NCBI GenBank assembly: GCA_030526995.1
Contig: JAUNBP010000009.1
Location: 1 to 46,685, forward strand
Origin: Clostridia bacterium
GTDB lineage: Bacteria > Bacillota > Clostridia > Christensenellales > CAG-138
Length of the DNA: 46,685 bases
Reading direction: 5' to 3'
The notes below the pieces were generated by a model, which worked only from the letters and a program-made list of their open reading frames with translations, did no database searches and was not told where the DNA came from. A program made the translations under genes and the position numbers. Numbering within the stretch: position 1 is the stretch's first letter; every line of letters begins with the position of its first letter. Positions 30,502 to 39,796 of the stretch are shown in pieces.

Positions 30502-33500
30502 ATGAAAAAAATCTTTGCTTTAATCCTGTCCCTTATGATGGTCCTCGCACTTTTGCCTGCGATATCATTGGCACAGGAGCCTGTCGTTATCGACATTATT
30601 GAAGTGACGGACTTCCACGGTGCGCTCGTAACCTCGAGCAATCAGCCCGTGGGCGCCGTTTTGACACGACACATTAAGGAGATTAGGGAGGACAATCCCA
30701 ACGGTACGCTGCTGCTCGGCGGCGGCGACATGTATCAGGGCACGAGTGTTTCCAACATTCTAAAGGGCGTGCCCGTATCCGACTGGATGGATTACACCGG
30801 CTTCGATGTAATGGCAGTCGGCAACCACGAGTTCGACTGGGGCTTGGATACCTTTGAGTACACCACAGCCGCAAACGCAACCTACGACATCCTTGCCAAC
30901 AACATCTACTGGCTTGAGGACGGGACGGACTCGGCAGGCAAGGAGCATGTGGCGGGCGAAACCCGCTTTGACAGCTATGGCGTGTACGAGAAAAACGGCG
31001 TGAAGATTGCGGTCATCGGCTCCATTGCAGACGGGATAGAGTCCGCCATTGCGATGAACTGCCTGACCGACTATGAGCCCTTCGGTGACGTTGCGGAGGC
31101 CTTTAAGAATACCGTGGCTCAGATGAATGCGGACGGCGTTGAGTACGACTGCATCATAAGCCTCGTTCACGGCGCAGGCAGCTCGCTCACCGACATCTGC
31201 GCCCTTGCCGACGACTACCCGATAGTGGCGGTGTTCGGCGGGCATTCCCACGGCACCAACACCCTAAATTACACGACCGAAGGCGGCAAGAACGTCCCCT
31301 ACTACGTGGCCGCCTCCAACGGCTACGGCTACGTTCACATTCAGATTGAGGTGGACGCCGAGGGCAACATCACGGTTCCCGAAGCCACCTCTGCCGACTA
31401 TGTTTCCATCAGCACCCGAGGCGACGAAAACGGCTATAACTGCACCAACCCCATCTACGATGAGGGCGCACAGCAGATAGTCCTCGACGCCCTCGCCTCC
31501 GATGCGTACACCGCAATTGCCAACGAGATAGTGGGCTTTAGCTCGGTGGACCTTCCGAGAAGAACCCACGGCTTGAACGACTGGACCTGCGAGGCCATTG
31601 CAGCCTCTGTAGGTGCGGACGTTGCCTTTACCAACAGCGGCGGCCTGCGCTGCAACCTCGATATCGACGAAACGATACAGGATGCTTCGGTGGGCAACAT
31701 TCCGTACAGCCTCATCTATCAGTACATGCCGTTTGACAACTTCATCTACACGGTGGACTTGAGCTATGCCGAATTTGAAGCCCTGATGAAGGATATTGCG
31801 GCCAACTACACGAGCCTGCTCTCCTCGGGCGTTTACTACGGCTATGACAGCACCCAAGAAGACCCTGCGAACCGCCTCGTGTACTTCACAAAGGAGGACG
31901 GAACGCAATGGCAGGAGGGTGACACGATAAGGATTGCCGTGCCCGACTTCGTTCTAAACGGCGGCGACAACTTCCTCTGCTTCCGCAACCTTATGTTGGA
32001 GCGCAACGGCGTAACCGTTTCCTTGGAGCAGTATGCCATGGATAACGGCTACAGCGGCGTGGTTTTGCGCGAGGCGCTTGCGGACGATTTGCGCAACGCC
32101 AAGGAGGAAAACGGCGACTTTACAGACCTGTCCACAAGGCTCGACTACACCCCGCGCTCGGTGAACTTAAGACCTTTAGCTACTGCACTCTATTACTTGT
32201 TCAACACCACCGAAGCCATGGACGGAAGCGAAGTGAACTGCTATGAGCAATGGGCCCAGCCGGACGATTTTGTCGCACTTGAAACCGCAATGACTGCCGT
32301 GCTGACTGCCGTAGGCGACAAGTCCCATACCGAGGTCATAGAGGCGATGACAGCCCTTTCCGAAGCCATCGAGGTCTTTGAAGCCTCCTTAAAGTACGGC
32401 GATGTAGGCGCGGTTGAATTTGCCGTCATGTCCACTACCGATATGCACGGAAGATCCACCGAGCTTGACGCTGCCACGGGCAGGGCGAGCACGAACTCCA
32501 TGCCCCGCATTGCAAGCCTTGTAAAGGACGTTCGTGCGGAGTATGAGAACACGATTTTGATAGACAACGGCGACACGATTCAGGGAACCTTGGTAGCCAC
32601 CTATTGGATTACCAAGGAGACCGCCAAGCTCAACCCGATGATAGATGCGATGATTGAGCTGGACTATGACGTTTGGAACATGGGCAACCATGAGTTCAAC
32701 TACAATCCTTTGCAGCGTGACACGCAGGTTGCCTTTGCCGAGGCTGCGGGGCTTAACGTGCTGTCTGCAAACCTCGTGCTTAAGACCGAGGGCGAAAACT
32801 TTGCGGGTGATACCGTAGAAGCGGGCGAGCCCTACTACAAGCCCTATATCATAAAGCAGTTCACCGCCGATAACGGAAACGCAGTCAACGTTGCGGTGAT
32901 AGGCATAGGCAATGCCAAGAACGCCGACTGGGACGTTTCGACCAACTATCCCAATATGCAGTTCTCCTCCCTCGACAACCCCACGGGCGACATCGTATTC
33001 GAGGTCAATAAGTGGGTGGACTACATCAACAACAACGAGAGCGCCGACATAATCATAGTTGCGGCGCACTCGGGAGCGCAGGATACCTATGAGGACGGCA
33101 CTTTCAACCTTGAAAGCCAAGCCATCCGCATAATCACCGAGACCACGGGCGTCGACCTCGTCATTGCGGGTCACGACCATTACGCAGTATGCCGAACCTA
33201 TCAAAACGCAGACGGCGAGGACGTCTACCTTGTCAACGGCGGCGGCTATGCCCTTACAAACGTCGTGTTCAAGGCGAACTTCGATGCAGACGGCGCCTTT
33301 ATGGGCTATGAAATCGTCAGGGCGCTAAACCTCAATGCCGCAACGACGACGAACGATGTCGACATGGTTGAAAAGATGCAGCCCTACTATGACGCAGCCG
33401 AGGAGTGGGTTTTGACCCCGCTTGGCAACCTTGCGGGCGAATGGGTGCATTCCTCCAACACCAACGACCACGTTCTGTATCAGACCGACACCCTCGACCT

Positions 33501-35151
33501 CGTGCACAAGGCTCAGATTTGGGCTACTTGGCTCAGCTATGAGTCCGAGGGCATAGAGGGCGCAACCGTCTCGCTTGCCTCCCCGGTGTTCAACAACTTC
33601 CAGACCACGCCGAGAGAGGTCAATATGCGGGATATGATATCCCTCTACCGCTACGAGAACACGCTCTATGCGATAGATATGACCGGAGCGGAGCTCAAGG
33701 CATGGCTCAACACGCTGGCAAACAACTTTGAGATAAATGCCTCGGGCAGCATCGTCAAAAAAGCCTCCGCCAACATCTTTGGCATGGACTCCGTCTACGG
33801 CGTAGACTACCTGTTCGACATCTCAAGACCCGAGGGCGAACGCCTCGTCTACTGCTACTATAACGGCGAACTCCTCGAGGACGACACGGTTATACGTGTT
33901 GCCATCAACAACTACCGTCTCTCGGGCGCCTACGGCTGGAACGAGAACGTCGGCATCGACGACACCGAAGCGGTCTGGAGCGCAGCCTACTCGCTCGGCT
34001 CCGACAGGAGCCAAGTCAAGGTTCTCTTGGGCGAATACTTCACCTACATGGAGACCGTAACCGCCGACGACGCCCCCTACAAGGGCACCGATTCCGAGTG
34101 GGCGATGACGACCACCGCCCTCTACGGCGACGTTGACCGTGACGGAGATGCGGATTCGGCAGACGCTGCCTTCATCCTGCAAGTGGTTGTCAGCCTCAGA
34201 AGCGCAGACAAGACGCAGCAGTTCTTGGGCGATGTCACCGATGACGGCTCCATGGACTCCGCCGACGCCGCCGCCATCCTCCGCTACGTCGTTCAGATTA
34301 TCACCGAGTTCGAAGCGGAAAGGGAGTACAAAACCTATGAGGTGACCTATGAATCGAGTGTGCGTGAAGGCGTTGAAATCCCCGCCGTTGTCACCGTTCC
34401 CAAGGACTCTGCCAACTATCCGTTCGTAATTTTAGCGCACGGACACGGCGGCAACAAGGACGAGGGCGTGGGCTATGCCCGCCTTGCCATGGACTTGGCG
34501 GAGCAGGGAATCGCCTCTATCCGCATGGACTTCCCCGGCTGCGGCGACTCCACCGAATCGTTCAAGCTGAACACGATGACCAACATGAAAAACGACGTTG
34601 TGGATGCGATAGCCTACATGATCGAAACCTATGACGTCGAAGACTACTGCCTCGGAATCGTCGGCTATTCGATGGGCGGCAGAATTGCGCTCGAACTCGT
34701 AGCCGAAGAGAAGGCGAGCTTTGACACGATGGTGCTGCTTGCCCCCGCCGCCGACACCGAGGACCTTAAAGCCCTATTCGGCGGAGCCGACAACTGGGAA
34801 GTGCTCAAAGCCAAGGCGGAAACGGACGGCTTTGCAACCTTCACAACCATATACGGGCAGGTGCAAGACCTCTCTATCGAGTGGTTCAACGACTTGGAAG
34901 CCTATCCGAACCGCTCACTGATAGATGCTGCAGCCGCAAAGTGGGATTGGGCCTCCACGGTGCTGTACAACGATGAAGATGTTGCGGTTTCCCCCGCCGT
35001 ATCGCAGGCAGTGGCAGCGGCACTCGACTCGGATATTGTTGTCGTCCCAAGCGGCGGGCATGACTTTGGCTTCTACAGCGCCGACGAAGAGCGGCTGTCC
35101 TTCGTGTCCGACGCTGTCCTTGACGCCATCCTCACCGCCTACAGCTACTGA
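30502..35151 (+). CDS. Secreted tandem 5'-nucleotidase with internal dockerin and alpha/beta hydrolase
   Basis: 1549 residues. Signal peptide cut near residue 24 (ISLA-QE). Module 1 (about 25-545): UshA/CpdB-type metallophosphoesterase with TDFHG (36-40), GGGDMYQGT, GNHEFDW (107-113) and GGHSHG, plus the C-terminal nucleotidase domain. Module 2 (about 635-1190): a second copy with TDMHG (646-650), DNGDTIQGT, GNHEF (728-732) and AGHDHY. Then a complete two-repeat type I dockerin (about 1207-1272: YGDVDRDGDADSADAAFIL ... GDVTDDGSMDSADAAAILRY). Then an alpha/beta hydrolase (about 1285-1549) with HGHGGNKD, nucleophile GYSMGG (S1390) and a C-terminal SGGHDF histidine. All metal and catalytic motifs look intact. 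Likely job: extracellular release of phosphate and ester groups from nucleotides or esters while docked on a cohesin. SD GGAGGAACGC. Confidence 0.9.
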   Translation: MKKIFALILSLMMVLALLPAISLAQEPVVIDIIEVTDFHGALVTSSNQPVGAVLTRHIKEIREDNPNGTLLLGGGDMYQGTSVSNILKGVPVSDWMDYTGFDVMAVGNHEFDWGLDTFEYTTAANATYDILANNIYWLEDGTDSAGKEHVAGETRFDSYGVYEKNGVKIAVIGSIADGIESAIAMNCLTDYEPFGDVAEAFKNTVAQMNADGVEYDCIISLVHGAGSSLTDICALADDYPIVAVFGGHSHGTNTLNYTTEGGKNVPYYVAASNGYGYVHIQIEVDAEGNITVPEATSADYVSISTRGDENGYNCTNPIYDEGAQQIVLDALASDAYTAIANEIVGFSSVDLPRRTHGLNDWTCEAIAASVGADVAFTNSGGLRCNLDIDETIQDASVGNIPYSLIYQYMPFDNFIYTVDLSYAEFEALMKDIAANYTSLLSSGVYYGYDSTQEDPANRLVYFTKEDGTQWQEGDTIRIAVPDFVLNGGDNFLCFRNLMLERNGVTVSLEQYAMDNGYSGVVLREALADDLRNAKEENGDFTDLSTRLDYTPRSVNLRPLATALYYLFNTTEAMDGSEVNCYEQWAQPDDFVALETAMTAVLTAVGDKSHTEVIEAMTALSEAIEVFEASLKYGDVGAVEFAVMSTTDMHGRSTELDAATGRASTNSMPRIASLVKDVRAEYENTILIDNGDTIQGTLVATYWITKETAKLNPMIDAMIELDYDVWNMGNHEFNYNPLQRDTQVAFAEAAGLNVLSANLVLKTEGENFAGDTVEAGEPYYKPYIIKQFTADNGNAVNVAVIGIGNAKNADWDVSTNYPNMQFSSLDNPTGDIVFEVNKWVDYINNNESADIIIVAAHSGAQDTYEDGTFNLESQAIRIITETTGVDLVIAGHDHYAVCRTYQNADGEDVYLVNGGGYALTNVVFKANFDADGAFMGYEIVRALNLNAATTTNDVDMVEKMQPYYDAAEEWVLTPLGNLAGEWVHSSNTNDHVLYQTDTLDLVHKAQIWATWLSYESEGIEGATVSLASPVFNNFQTTPREVNMRDMISLYRYENTLYAIDMTGAELKAWLNTLANNFEINASGSIVKKASANIFGMDSVYGVDYLFDISRPEGERLVYCYYNGELLEDDTVIRVAINNYRLSGAYGWNENVGIDDTEAVWSAAYSLGSDRSQVKVLLGEYFTYMETVTADDAPYKGTDSEWAMTTTALYGDVDRDGDADSADAAFILQVVVSLRSADKTQQFLGDVTDDGSMDSADAAAILRYVVQIITEFEAEREYKTYEVTYESSVREGVEIPAVVTVPKDSANYPFVILAHGHGGNKDEGVGYARLAMDLAEQGIASIRMDFPGCGDSTESFKLNTMTNMKNDVVDAIAYMIETYDVEDYCLGIVGYSMGGRIALELVAEEKASFDTMVLLAPAADTEDLKALFGGADNWEVLKAKAETDGFATFTTIYGQVQDLSIEWFNDLEAYPNRSLIDAAAAKWDWASTVLYNDEDVAVSPAVSQAVAAALDSDIVVVPSGGHDFGFYSADEERLSFVSDAVLDAILTAYSY

Positions 35152-35169
35152 TATAAAAACATCAACCCC

Positions 35170-35191
35170 TATGGGGCTGCTACGGCAGTCC
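35170..35191. repeat. GGGGCTGC...GCAGTCCC hairpin
   Basis: Eight-base arms (one G-U pair) around TACG, 20 bases after the nucleotidase stop. The same arms recur in the mglB/mglA intercistronic hairpin (37052-37073). No T-run follows, so it is a weak terminator at best. The whole 215-base gap to rpmE holds this and two copies of the dispersed palindrome. Confidence 0.45.
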
Positions 35192-35240
35192 CGTAGGGTC
35201 GTCAAAAAACTATGTTTTCGCCGGAAGCTAACTATGTAAT

Positions 35241-35267
35241 CGGCGGGCGGATGATATCCGCCCCTAC
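35241..35267 (+). repeat. Interspersed palindrome, copy 3
   Basis: CGGC, core GGGCGGATGATATCCGCCC (35245-35263), then CTAC, matching copies 1 and 2. Confidence 0.85.
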
Positions 35268-35274
35268 ACACGGT

Positions 35275-35297
35275 CGGCGGGCGGATGATATCCGCCC
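35275..35297 (+). repeat. Interspersed palindrome, copy 4
   Basis: CGGC and the same core (35279-35297) but without the CTACGG tail. It lies 15 bases after copy 3, in direct tandem. Confidence 0.85.
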
Positions 35298-35307
35298 GCT
35301 GTCAAAA

Positions 35308-35340
35308 AGGTACAACAAACGAGGCCGCAAATGCGACCCC
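35308..35340 (-). terminator. Candidate rpmE terminator
   Basis: Minus strand GGGGTCGC and GCGGCCTC pair (two G-U) around ATTT, followed by a moderately T-rich stretch, 26 bases after the rpmE stop. Confidence 0.4.
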
Positions 35341-35366
35341 GAGCTGCAACCTTTTAGGTTTTGTCC

Positions 35367-35564
35367 TTACAGACCGTAGCGCTTCTTGAAGCGATCTACT
35401 CTTCCGCCGCTGTCAACCAGCTTTTGTCTGCCCGTAAAGAACGGATGGCACTTGCTGCAGATTTCAACCTTTAACTCGCCCTTTGTGGAGCCGGTGATAA
35501 AGGTCTCTCCGCACGCGCAACGCACGACAGACTCGCCGTAAGACGGATGAATATCTTTCTTCAT
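35367..35564 (-). CDS. rpmE: 50S ribosomal protein L31, zinc-binding form
   Basis: 65 residues. Seen: [22 protein letters not shown] and [31 protein letters not shown]. Cysteines in CAC and CSKC mark the C+ form that holds zinc; the C- form made under zinc starvation lacks them. Single-gene unit with its own promoter and SD AGGAGTG. Confidence 0.97.
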   Translation of the reverse strand: MKKDIHPSYGESVVRCACGETFITGSTKGELKVEICSKCHPFFTGRQKLVDSGGRVDRFKKRYGL

Positions 35565-35609
35565 GTAATATCACTCCTTTTCTTGCAGTGTATTGCATTA
35601 CCGTTAGCT

Positions 35610-35637
35610 ATTATAGCACTCAAATCCCAAAAAGCAA
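35610..35637 (-). promoter_or_regulatory. rpmE promoter
   Basis: Minus strand TTGCTT, 16 bases, TATAAT with an extended TG (TGCTATAAT). Confidence 0.75.
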
Positions 35638-35774
35638 GCGTTTTTTTCGGTATTTTCAAACTTTTTTTGGGAATTTTACCGCTCGGCTGCAAGGAGCATG
35701 ATGCGCCTTGGGTTTTTGGGGGTTTTCAAGCGGACAAGGGGTGAATTATGAATATTTATGAGCTTTTCGGAATA

Positions 35775-35841
35775 TTTCAAAGTTTTTTCAAGAATGTTGA
35801 AAAGATATTCTATCGAAATTCGCCCTTGCCTTCTATACAAT
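35775..35841 (+). promoter_or_regulatory. mgl promoter with upstream TTTCAA repeats
   Basis: Candidate promoter TCGAAA (35813-35818), 17 bases, TACAAT (35836-35841). Upstream, TTTCAA occurs at 35775-35780 and 35786-35791, 11 bases apart (one helical turn), followed by the inverse TTGAAAA at 35798-35804. Tandem half-sites on one DNA face suit an AraC/YesN-type activator such as the one encoded at 39797. Confidence 0.45.
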
Positions 35842-35927
35842 GTAGGTGTCACTTGGGCGTATGCCCGACATTGCCCGTATTAGGACGATGTTTGAACAAA
35901 AACAAACAAAAAAATGGAGGAGAAAAA

Positions 35928-37004
35928 ATGAAAAAGAAGCTCGCAATCATTTTGGTCATTGCACTGGCGTTTACCGCATTTGTCGGTTGCGGCGGCGGAA
36001 ATGACGAAGGAGAGTCGGCAGATCTCAACGTTGCCGTATTCTACTACAACTATTCGGACGTCTACATTTCGAGCGTCCGCACGAACCTCGATGCAGCCTT
36101 GGATGGACTGGGCGTAACCTACAACAACTATGACGCCGCAGGCAACCAAGCATCTCAGACCGACCAGATTAGCACCGCCATCACCAACGGTGCAAACCTG
36201 CTGATTGTCAACATCGTTGAAACCTCGTCCGCAGATGCTGCACAGAACGCAGTCGAGGCGGCAAGGGAAGCGGGAATCCCCATCATCTTCTTCAACCGTG
36301 AGGTTGCCGATGAGGTCGTCAACAGCTATGAGCAATGCGCCTTCGTCGGTACCGACGCACCGGAAGCGGGCCATATGCAGGGCGAACTCATTGGAAATTA
36401 CCTTGTTGCAAACTATGATGCAGTCGACCTCAACGGCGACGGCGTTATCAGCTACGTAATGTTCAAGGGTCAAGAGGGCAATGCAGAGGCCGAAGCCCGT
36501 ACCCAGTACGGCGTTGAGGATGCGAACACCGTCCTCGTAGGAGCGGGCTTTCCCGAACTCTCGTTCTACGATGCAAACAATGCCTCCAAGTACCTCGTTG
36601 ACCAGAACGGCACTTGGTCGGCAGCGGCAGCCACCAACTACATGGATACGATCCTTGCAGAGTACACCGAGGCGAACGGCAACATGATAGAGCTTGTCAT
36701 AGCCAACAATGACGATATGGCGCTCGGCGCAATCTCGTCTTTGCAGACCGCAGGCTACAACGTTGAGGGCGGCACGACAATCCCCGTATTCGGCGTTGAC
36801 GCAGTTGCAGCGGCACAGCAGGCAATCGATGAAGGCACGATGACCGGTACCATTATGCAGGATGCAGTAGGTATGGCAGACACCATTGCAGCCCTCGTAA
36901 CCAACGTACAGGGCGGCGCAGAGCTTATGGCAAACACCTCTTCCTACAATGTAGACTCCGGCGTTGCCAAGATCCGCGTACCTTACGGCGTATATACCGC
37001 ATAA
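35928..37004 (+). CDS. mglB: Galactose/glucose-type ABC transporter substrate-binding lipoprotein
   Basis: 358 residues from ATG 35928 (GGAGG upstream). A longer in-frame ORF upstream would precede the signal peptide and is not used. Seen: lipoprotein signal with lipobox FVGCGGG, a Peripla_BP_4-type fold, IIFFNREV, the EF-hand-like calcium loop DLNGDGVISY typical of galactose-binding protein, and ELVIANNDDMALGAI near the C-terminal lobe. Binds sugar outside the membrane and delivers it to MglAC. First gene of mglB-mglA-mglC. The sugar is inferred as galactose or glucose from the MglB-like loop. Confidence 0.9.
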   Translation: MKKKLAIILVIALAFTAFVGCGGGNDEGESADLNVAVFYYNYSDVYISSVRTNLDAALDGLGVTYNNYDAAGNQASQTDQISTAITNGANLLIVNIVETSSADAAQNAVEAAREAGIPIIFFNREVADEVVNSYEQCAFVGTDAPEAGHMQGELIGNYLVANYDAVDLNGDGVISYVMFKGQEGNAEAEARTQYGVEDANTVLVGAGFPELSFYDANNASKYLVDQNGTWSAAAATNYMDTILAEYTEANGNMIELVIANNDDMALGAISSLQTAGYNVEGGTTIPVFGVDAVAAAQQAIDEGTMTGTIMQDAVGMADTIAALVTNVQGGAELMANTSSYNVDSGVAKIRVPYGVYTA

Positions 37005-37047
37005 TTTAGGTCGGAAACATGCCCCGTAAAAGAACATAATCGGCGTT

Positions 37048-37084
37048 ATGCGGGGCTGCCACAAGGCAGTCCCGCATTCTTTAT
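37048..37084 (+). terminator. Intercistronic attenuator between mglB and mglA
   Basis: ATGCGGGGCTGCC (37048-37060) pairs with GGCAGTCCCGCAT (37065-37077), 13 bp with one G-U, 4-base loop, followed by TCTTTAT. Partial termination here would give more binding protein than transporter. Confidence 0.75.
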
Positions 37085-37127
37085 AAAAGAGCGCTTCCAA
37101 GCGGCGTTCTTAGAAAGGAGAAAGCAA

Positions 37128-38627
37128 ATGGAACAAGCTGTATTGCTGCAAATGCAAGGCATAAGCAAGGAGTTCCCCGGCGTAAAGGCGCTGGACGACG
37201 TTTCCCTTACCGTCAGGCCCGGGACGGTTCACGCCCTGATGGGCGAGAACGGCGCAGGCAAGTCCACGCTGATGAAGTGCCTGTTCGGAATATACTCCAA
37301 GGACAGCGGCACCATCACGCTTGAGGGTAAGGAAGTAAATTTCAAAAGTTCCAAAGAGGCCTTGGAAAACGGCGTTGCCATGGTTCACCAAGAGTTGAAT
37401 CAGGCGCTGACCCGCAGCGTTCAAGATAACCTGTGGCTCGGAAGATATCCCAAGACCGCCGGCTTTGTCGTAAGCGAAGCCAAGATGAAAAAACGCACCA
37501 AAGAGATTTTTGAGGAGCTTGAAATCGATATAGACCCCTCTACAAGGATGTCCACGATGCCCGTTTCCCAACGGCAGATGGTGGAGATTGCCAAGGCGGT
37601 GTCCTACAACTCCAAAATAATCGTATTCGACGAGCCGACTTCCTCGCTCACCGAGGCGGAGGTTGCTCACCTGTTCAAGATAATAAACATGCTGCGCGAC
37701 AATGGCTGCGGCATTATTTACATAAGCCATAAGATGGAGGAGATACTCAAAATCTCCGACGAGGTTACCATAATGCGCGACGGAAAGTGGGTTGCAACCC
37801 GCCCCGCCTCGCAGCTGACGATGGAGGAGATTATTCGCCTCATGGTAGGCCGAGAGCTTACCAACCGTTTCCCGCCCAAGACCAACCAGCCCAAGGAGGT
37901 AATTTTGGAGGTCTCCGATCTCTCGGGCAGGTACACCCGCCTCAAGAACGCCTCGTTCAGCCTCAGAAGCGGCGAGATTTTGGGCATTGCGGGGCTTGAC
38001 GGTTCGGGCAGAACCGAGGTCTTGGAAAACCTGTTCGGCTCCATGACCCGCGATACCGGCACGATAATGTGCAGGGGCAAGCAGATACGCAACCGCAGCC
38101 CCAAGGACTCCATCAAAAACGGCTTTGCCCTCCTTACGGAGGAGCGCAGGGCTACGGGAATCTTTGCCATTCGAGACGTGCGCGAAAATACCGTAATCTC
38201 AAACCTGAAAAGCTACCTTGACTGGGGCATATGCCTCAACAACAAGCGCATGAAGGAGGATACCGACTGGTCCATCCGTGCCATGAGGATTAAAACTCCG
38301 AGCCAGAAAACGCAGCTCCGTGCGCTCTCGGGCGGCAACCAACAGAAAGTTATCATCGGCAGGTGGCTTTTGACAAAGCCCGATATCCTGCTGCTTGACG
38401 AGCCGACAAGGGGTATTGACGTCGGCGCAAAATATGAAATTTACCAGCTTATAATCGACTTGGCAAATGAGGGAAAGGGCGTAATCATGGTGTCCTCGGA
38501 GATGCCCGAACTGCTCGGCGTATGTGACAGAATCCTTGTCATGTCCGGCGGTCAGCTTGCGGGCGAGGTGGACGCAAAGAATACGACTCAAGAGGAAATC
38601 CTGACCCTTGCCGCCAAGTACGCATAA
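37128..38627 (+). CDS. mglA: Sugar ABC transporter ATP-binding protein, two ATPase domains
   Basis: 499 residues, the size of MglA/RbsA. Domain 1 (about 5-240) has Walker [10 protein letters not shown], an intact Walker B ([11 protein letters not shown]) and H-loop. Domain 2 (about 255-495) has the degenerate P-loop [18 protein letters not shown] and [13 protein letters not shown], as usual in this family, where the second site is catalytically weak or altered. Powers sugar import through MglC on the inner face of the membrane. SD AAGGAG, 123 bases after mglB across the attenuator. Confidence 0.94.
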   Translation: MEQAVLLQMQGISKEFPGVKALDDVSLTVRPGTVHALMGENGAGKSTLMKCLFGIYSKDSGTITLEGKEVNFKSSKEALENGVAMVHQELNQALTRSVQDNLWLGRYPKTAGFVVSEAKMKKRTKEIFEELEIDIDPSTRMSTMPVSQRQMVEIAKAVSYNSKIIVFDEPTSSLTEAEVAHLFKIINMLRDNGCGIIYISHKMEEILKISDEVTIMRDGKWVATRPASQLTMEEIIRLMVGRELTNRFPPKTNQPKEVILEVSDLSGRYTRLKNASFSLRSGEILGIAGLDGSGRTEVLENLFGSMTRDTGTIMCRGKQIRNRSPKDSIKNGFALLTEERRATGIFAIRDVRENTVISNLKSYLDWGICLNNKRMKEDTDWSIRAMRIKTPSQKTQLRALSGGNQQKVIIGRWLLTKPDILLLDEPTRGIDVGAKYEIYQLIIDLANEGKGVIMVSSEMPELLGVCDRILVMSGGQLAGEVDAKNTTQEEILTLAAKYA

Positions 38628-38644
38628 GGATAGGAGGAAGCTAA

Positions 38645-39691
38645 ATGAACAGAATTAAAAGCTATTTTGCACAGCCATGGACGCCGAGACGGGTAGGCAA
38701 CATCCTGCTGAATAATGCGCTGTACATCGTTTTGGGCATTGCGGTCATCGTGATAGCGGTGGTTAATCCGAGATTTATCAAGATTCCCTCGCTAATCAAC
38801 ATCCTTTCACAGACGGCAGCCTACCTGCCTGCCGCCCTCGGAATCGGCGGCTGCATCGTGCTTACCGGCACCGACCTCTCGGCAGGCCGTGTCGTGGGTC
38901 TTACCGCCTGCATCTCGGCCTCGCTGCTGCAGGGAACCGCAAACCTTGCCAACAAGATGTGGCCCGGCATGGAGACCTTTCCGATAATTGCGGTCATTCC
39001 GATAGCCATGATAATCGGTGCGCTGATTGGCAGCTTTAACGGCTTCTTCGTTGCCAAGTTCAAGCTGCATCCCTTCATCGTAACGCTCGGCACCCAGCTG
39101 ATTGTCTACTCGCTGCTGCTGCTCTACGTTCAGATGGGCAACAACCACGGCACCGCAATTTCCAACCTCGACGCAAGCTACACCAACTTCGTCAAGGGCT
39201 CCTTCCTATCGATAGGCGGCACCTCAATTCCAAACTACGTGTGGTTTGCAATTGCGCTCACGATTATAATGTGGTTCGTATGGAATAAAACGACCTTCGG
39301 CAAGAACATGTTCGCCCTCGGCGCCAACGAGGAGGCAGCCAAGGTCTCGGGCGTCAACGTGTTTATGACGACCATCATGGTGTTCGCACTTGCAGGTGCC
39401 ATGTACGGCTTTACGGGCTTTATCGAGGGCGCCAGAATCGGCTCGAACACGGTCAACACCGGTCTCAACTACGAGCTTGATGCGATAGCTGCCTGCGTTA
39501 TCGGCGGCGTATCCTTCGTCGGCGGCATCGGTAAGATAAGCGGCATTGTCATAGGCGTTTTGATGTTGCGCTTAATCTTCGTTGGCCTTAGCATGATGTC
39601 GATTGACCCGAACCTTCAATATCTAATCAAGGGTGGAATCATCCTCTTTGCCTGCGCCCTTGATATGAGAAAATATCTCGTTAAAAAGTAA
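38645..39691 (+). CDS. mglC: Sugar ABC transporter permease
   Basis: 348 residues, about nine or ten hydrophobic segments from residue 20 to the end (for example ALYIVLGIAVIVIAVV). Seen: the GGCIVLTGTDLSAGRVVGLTA motif near residue 75, a BPD_transp_2-family hallmark, and GANEEAAKVSGVNV, the coupling loop toward the ATPase. Forms the membrane channel as a dimer. Follows mglA by 18 bases with SD AGGAGG. The operon ends at the terminator at 39706. Confidence 0.94.
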   Translation: MNRIKSYFAQPWTPRRVGNILLNNALYIVLGIAVIVIAVVNPRFIKIPSLINILSQTAAYLPAALGIGGCIVLTGTDLSAGRVVGLTACISASLLQGTANLANKMWPGMETFPIIAVIPIAMIIGALIGSFNGFFVAKFKLHPFIVTLGTQLIVYSLLLLYVQMGNNHGTAISNLDASYTNFVKGSFLSIGGTSIPNYVWFAIALTIIMWFVWNKTTFGKNMFALGANEEAAKVSGVNVFMTTIMVFALAGAMYGFTGFIEGARIGSNTVNTGLNYELDAIAACVIGGVSFVGGIGKISGIVIGVLMLRLIFVGLSMMSIDPNLQYLIKGGIILFACALDMRKYLVKK

Positions 39692-39705
39692 CTCTCCTAA
39701 TGTGA

Positions 39706-39740
39706 GGGGGTGCGTCTTTAGGGCGTACTCCCTTTGCTTT
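39706..39740 (+). terminator. Terminator of mglBAC
   Basis: GGGGGTGCG (39706-39714) pairs with CGTACTCCC (39724-39732, two G-U), followed by TTTGCTTT. The tail overlaps the next promoter's -35. Confidence 0.7.
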
Positions 39741-39762
39741 AGGGATTAATCTGTGTTATACT
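39734..39762 (+). promoter_or_regulatory. Promoter of the sensory operon
   Basis: TTGCTT, 17 bases, TATACT with an extended TG (TGTTATACT), 34 bases before ATG 39797. Confidence 0.65.
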
Positions 39763-39796
39763 CAAGATGGAAAAAGTTTTTCAAAGAGGAATCGCT

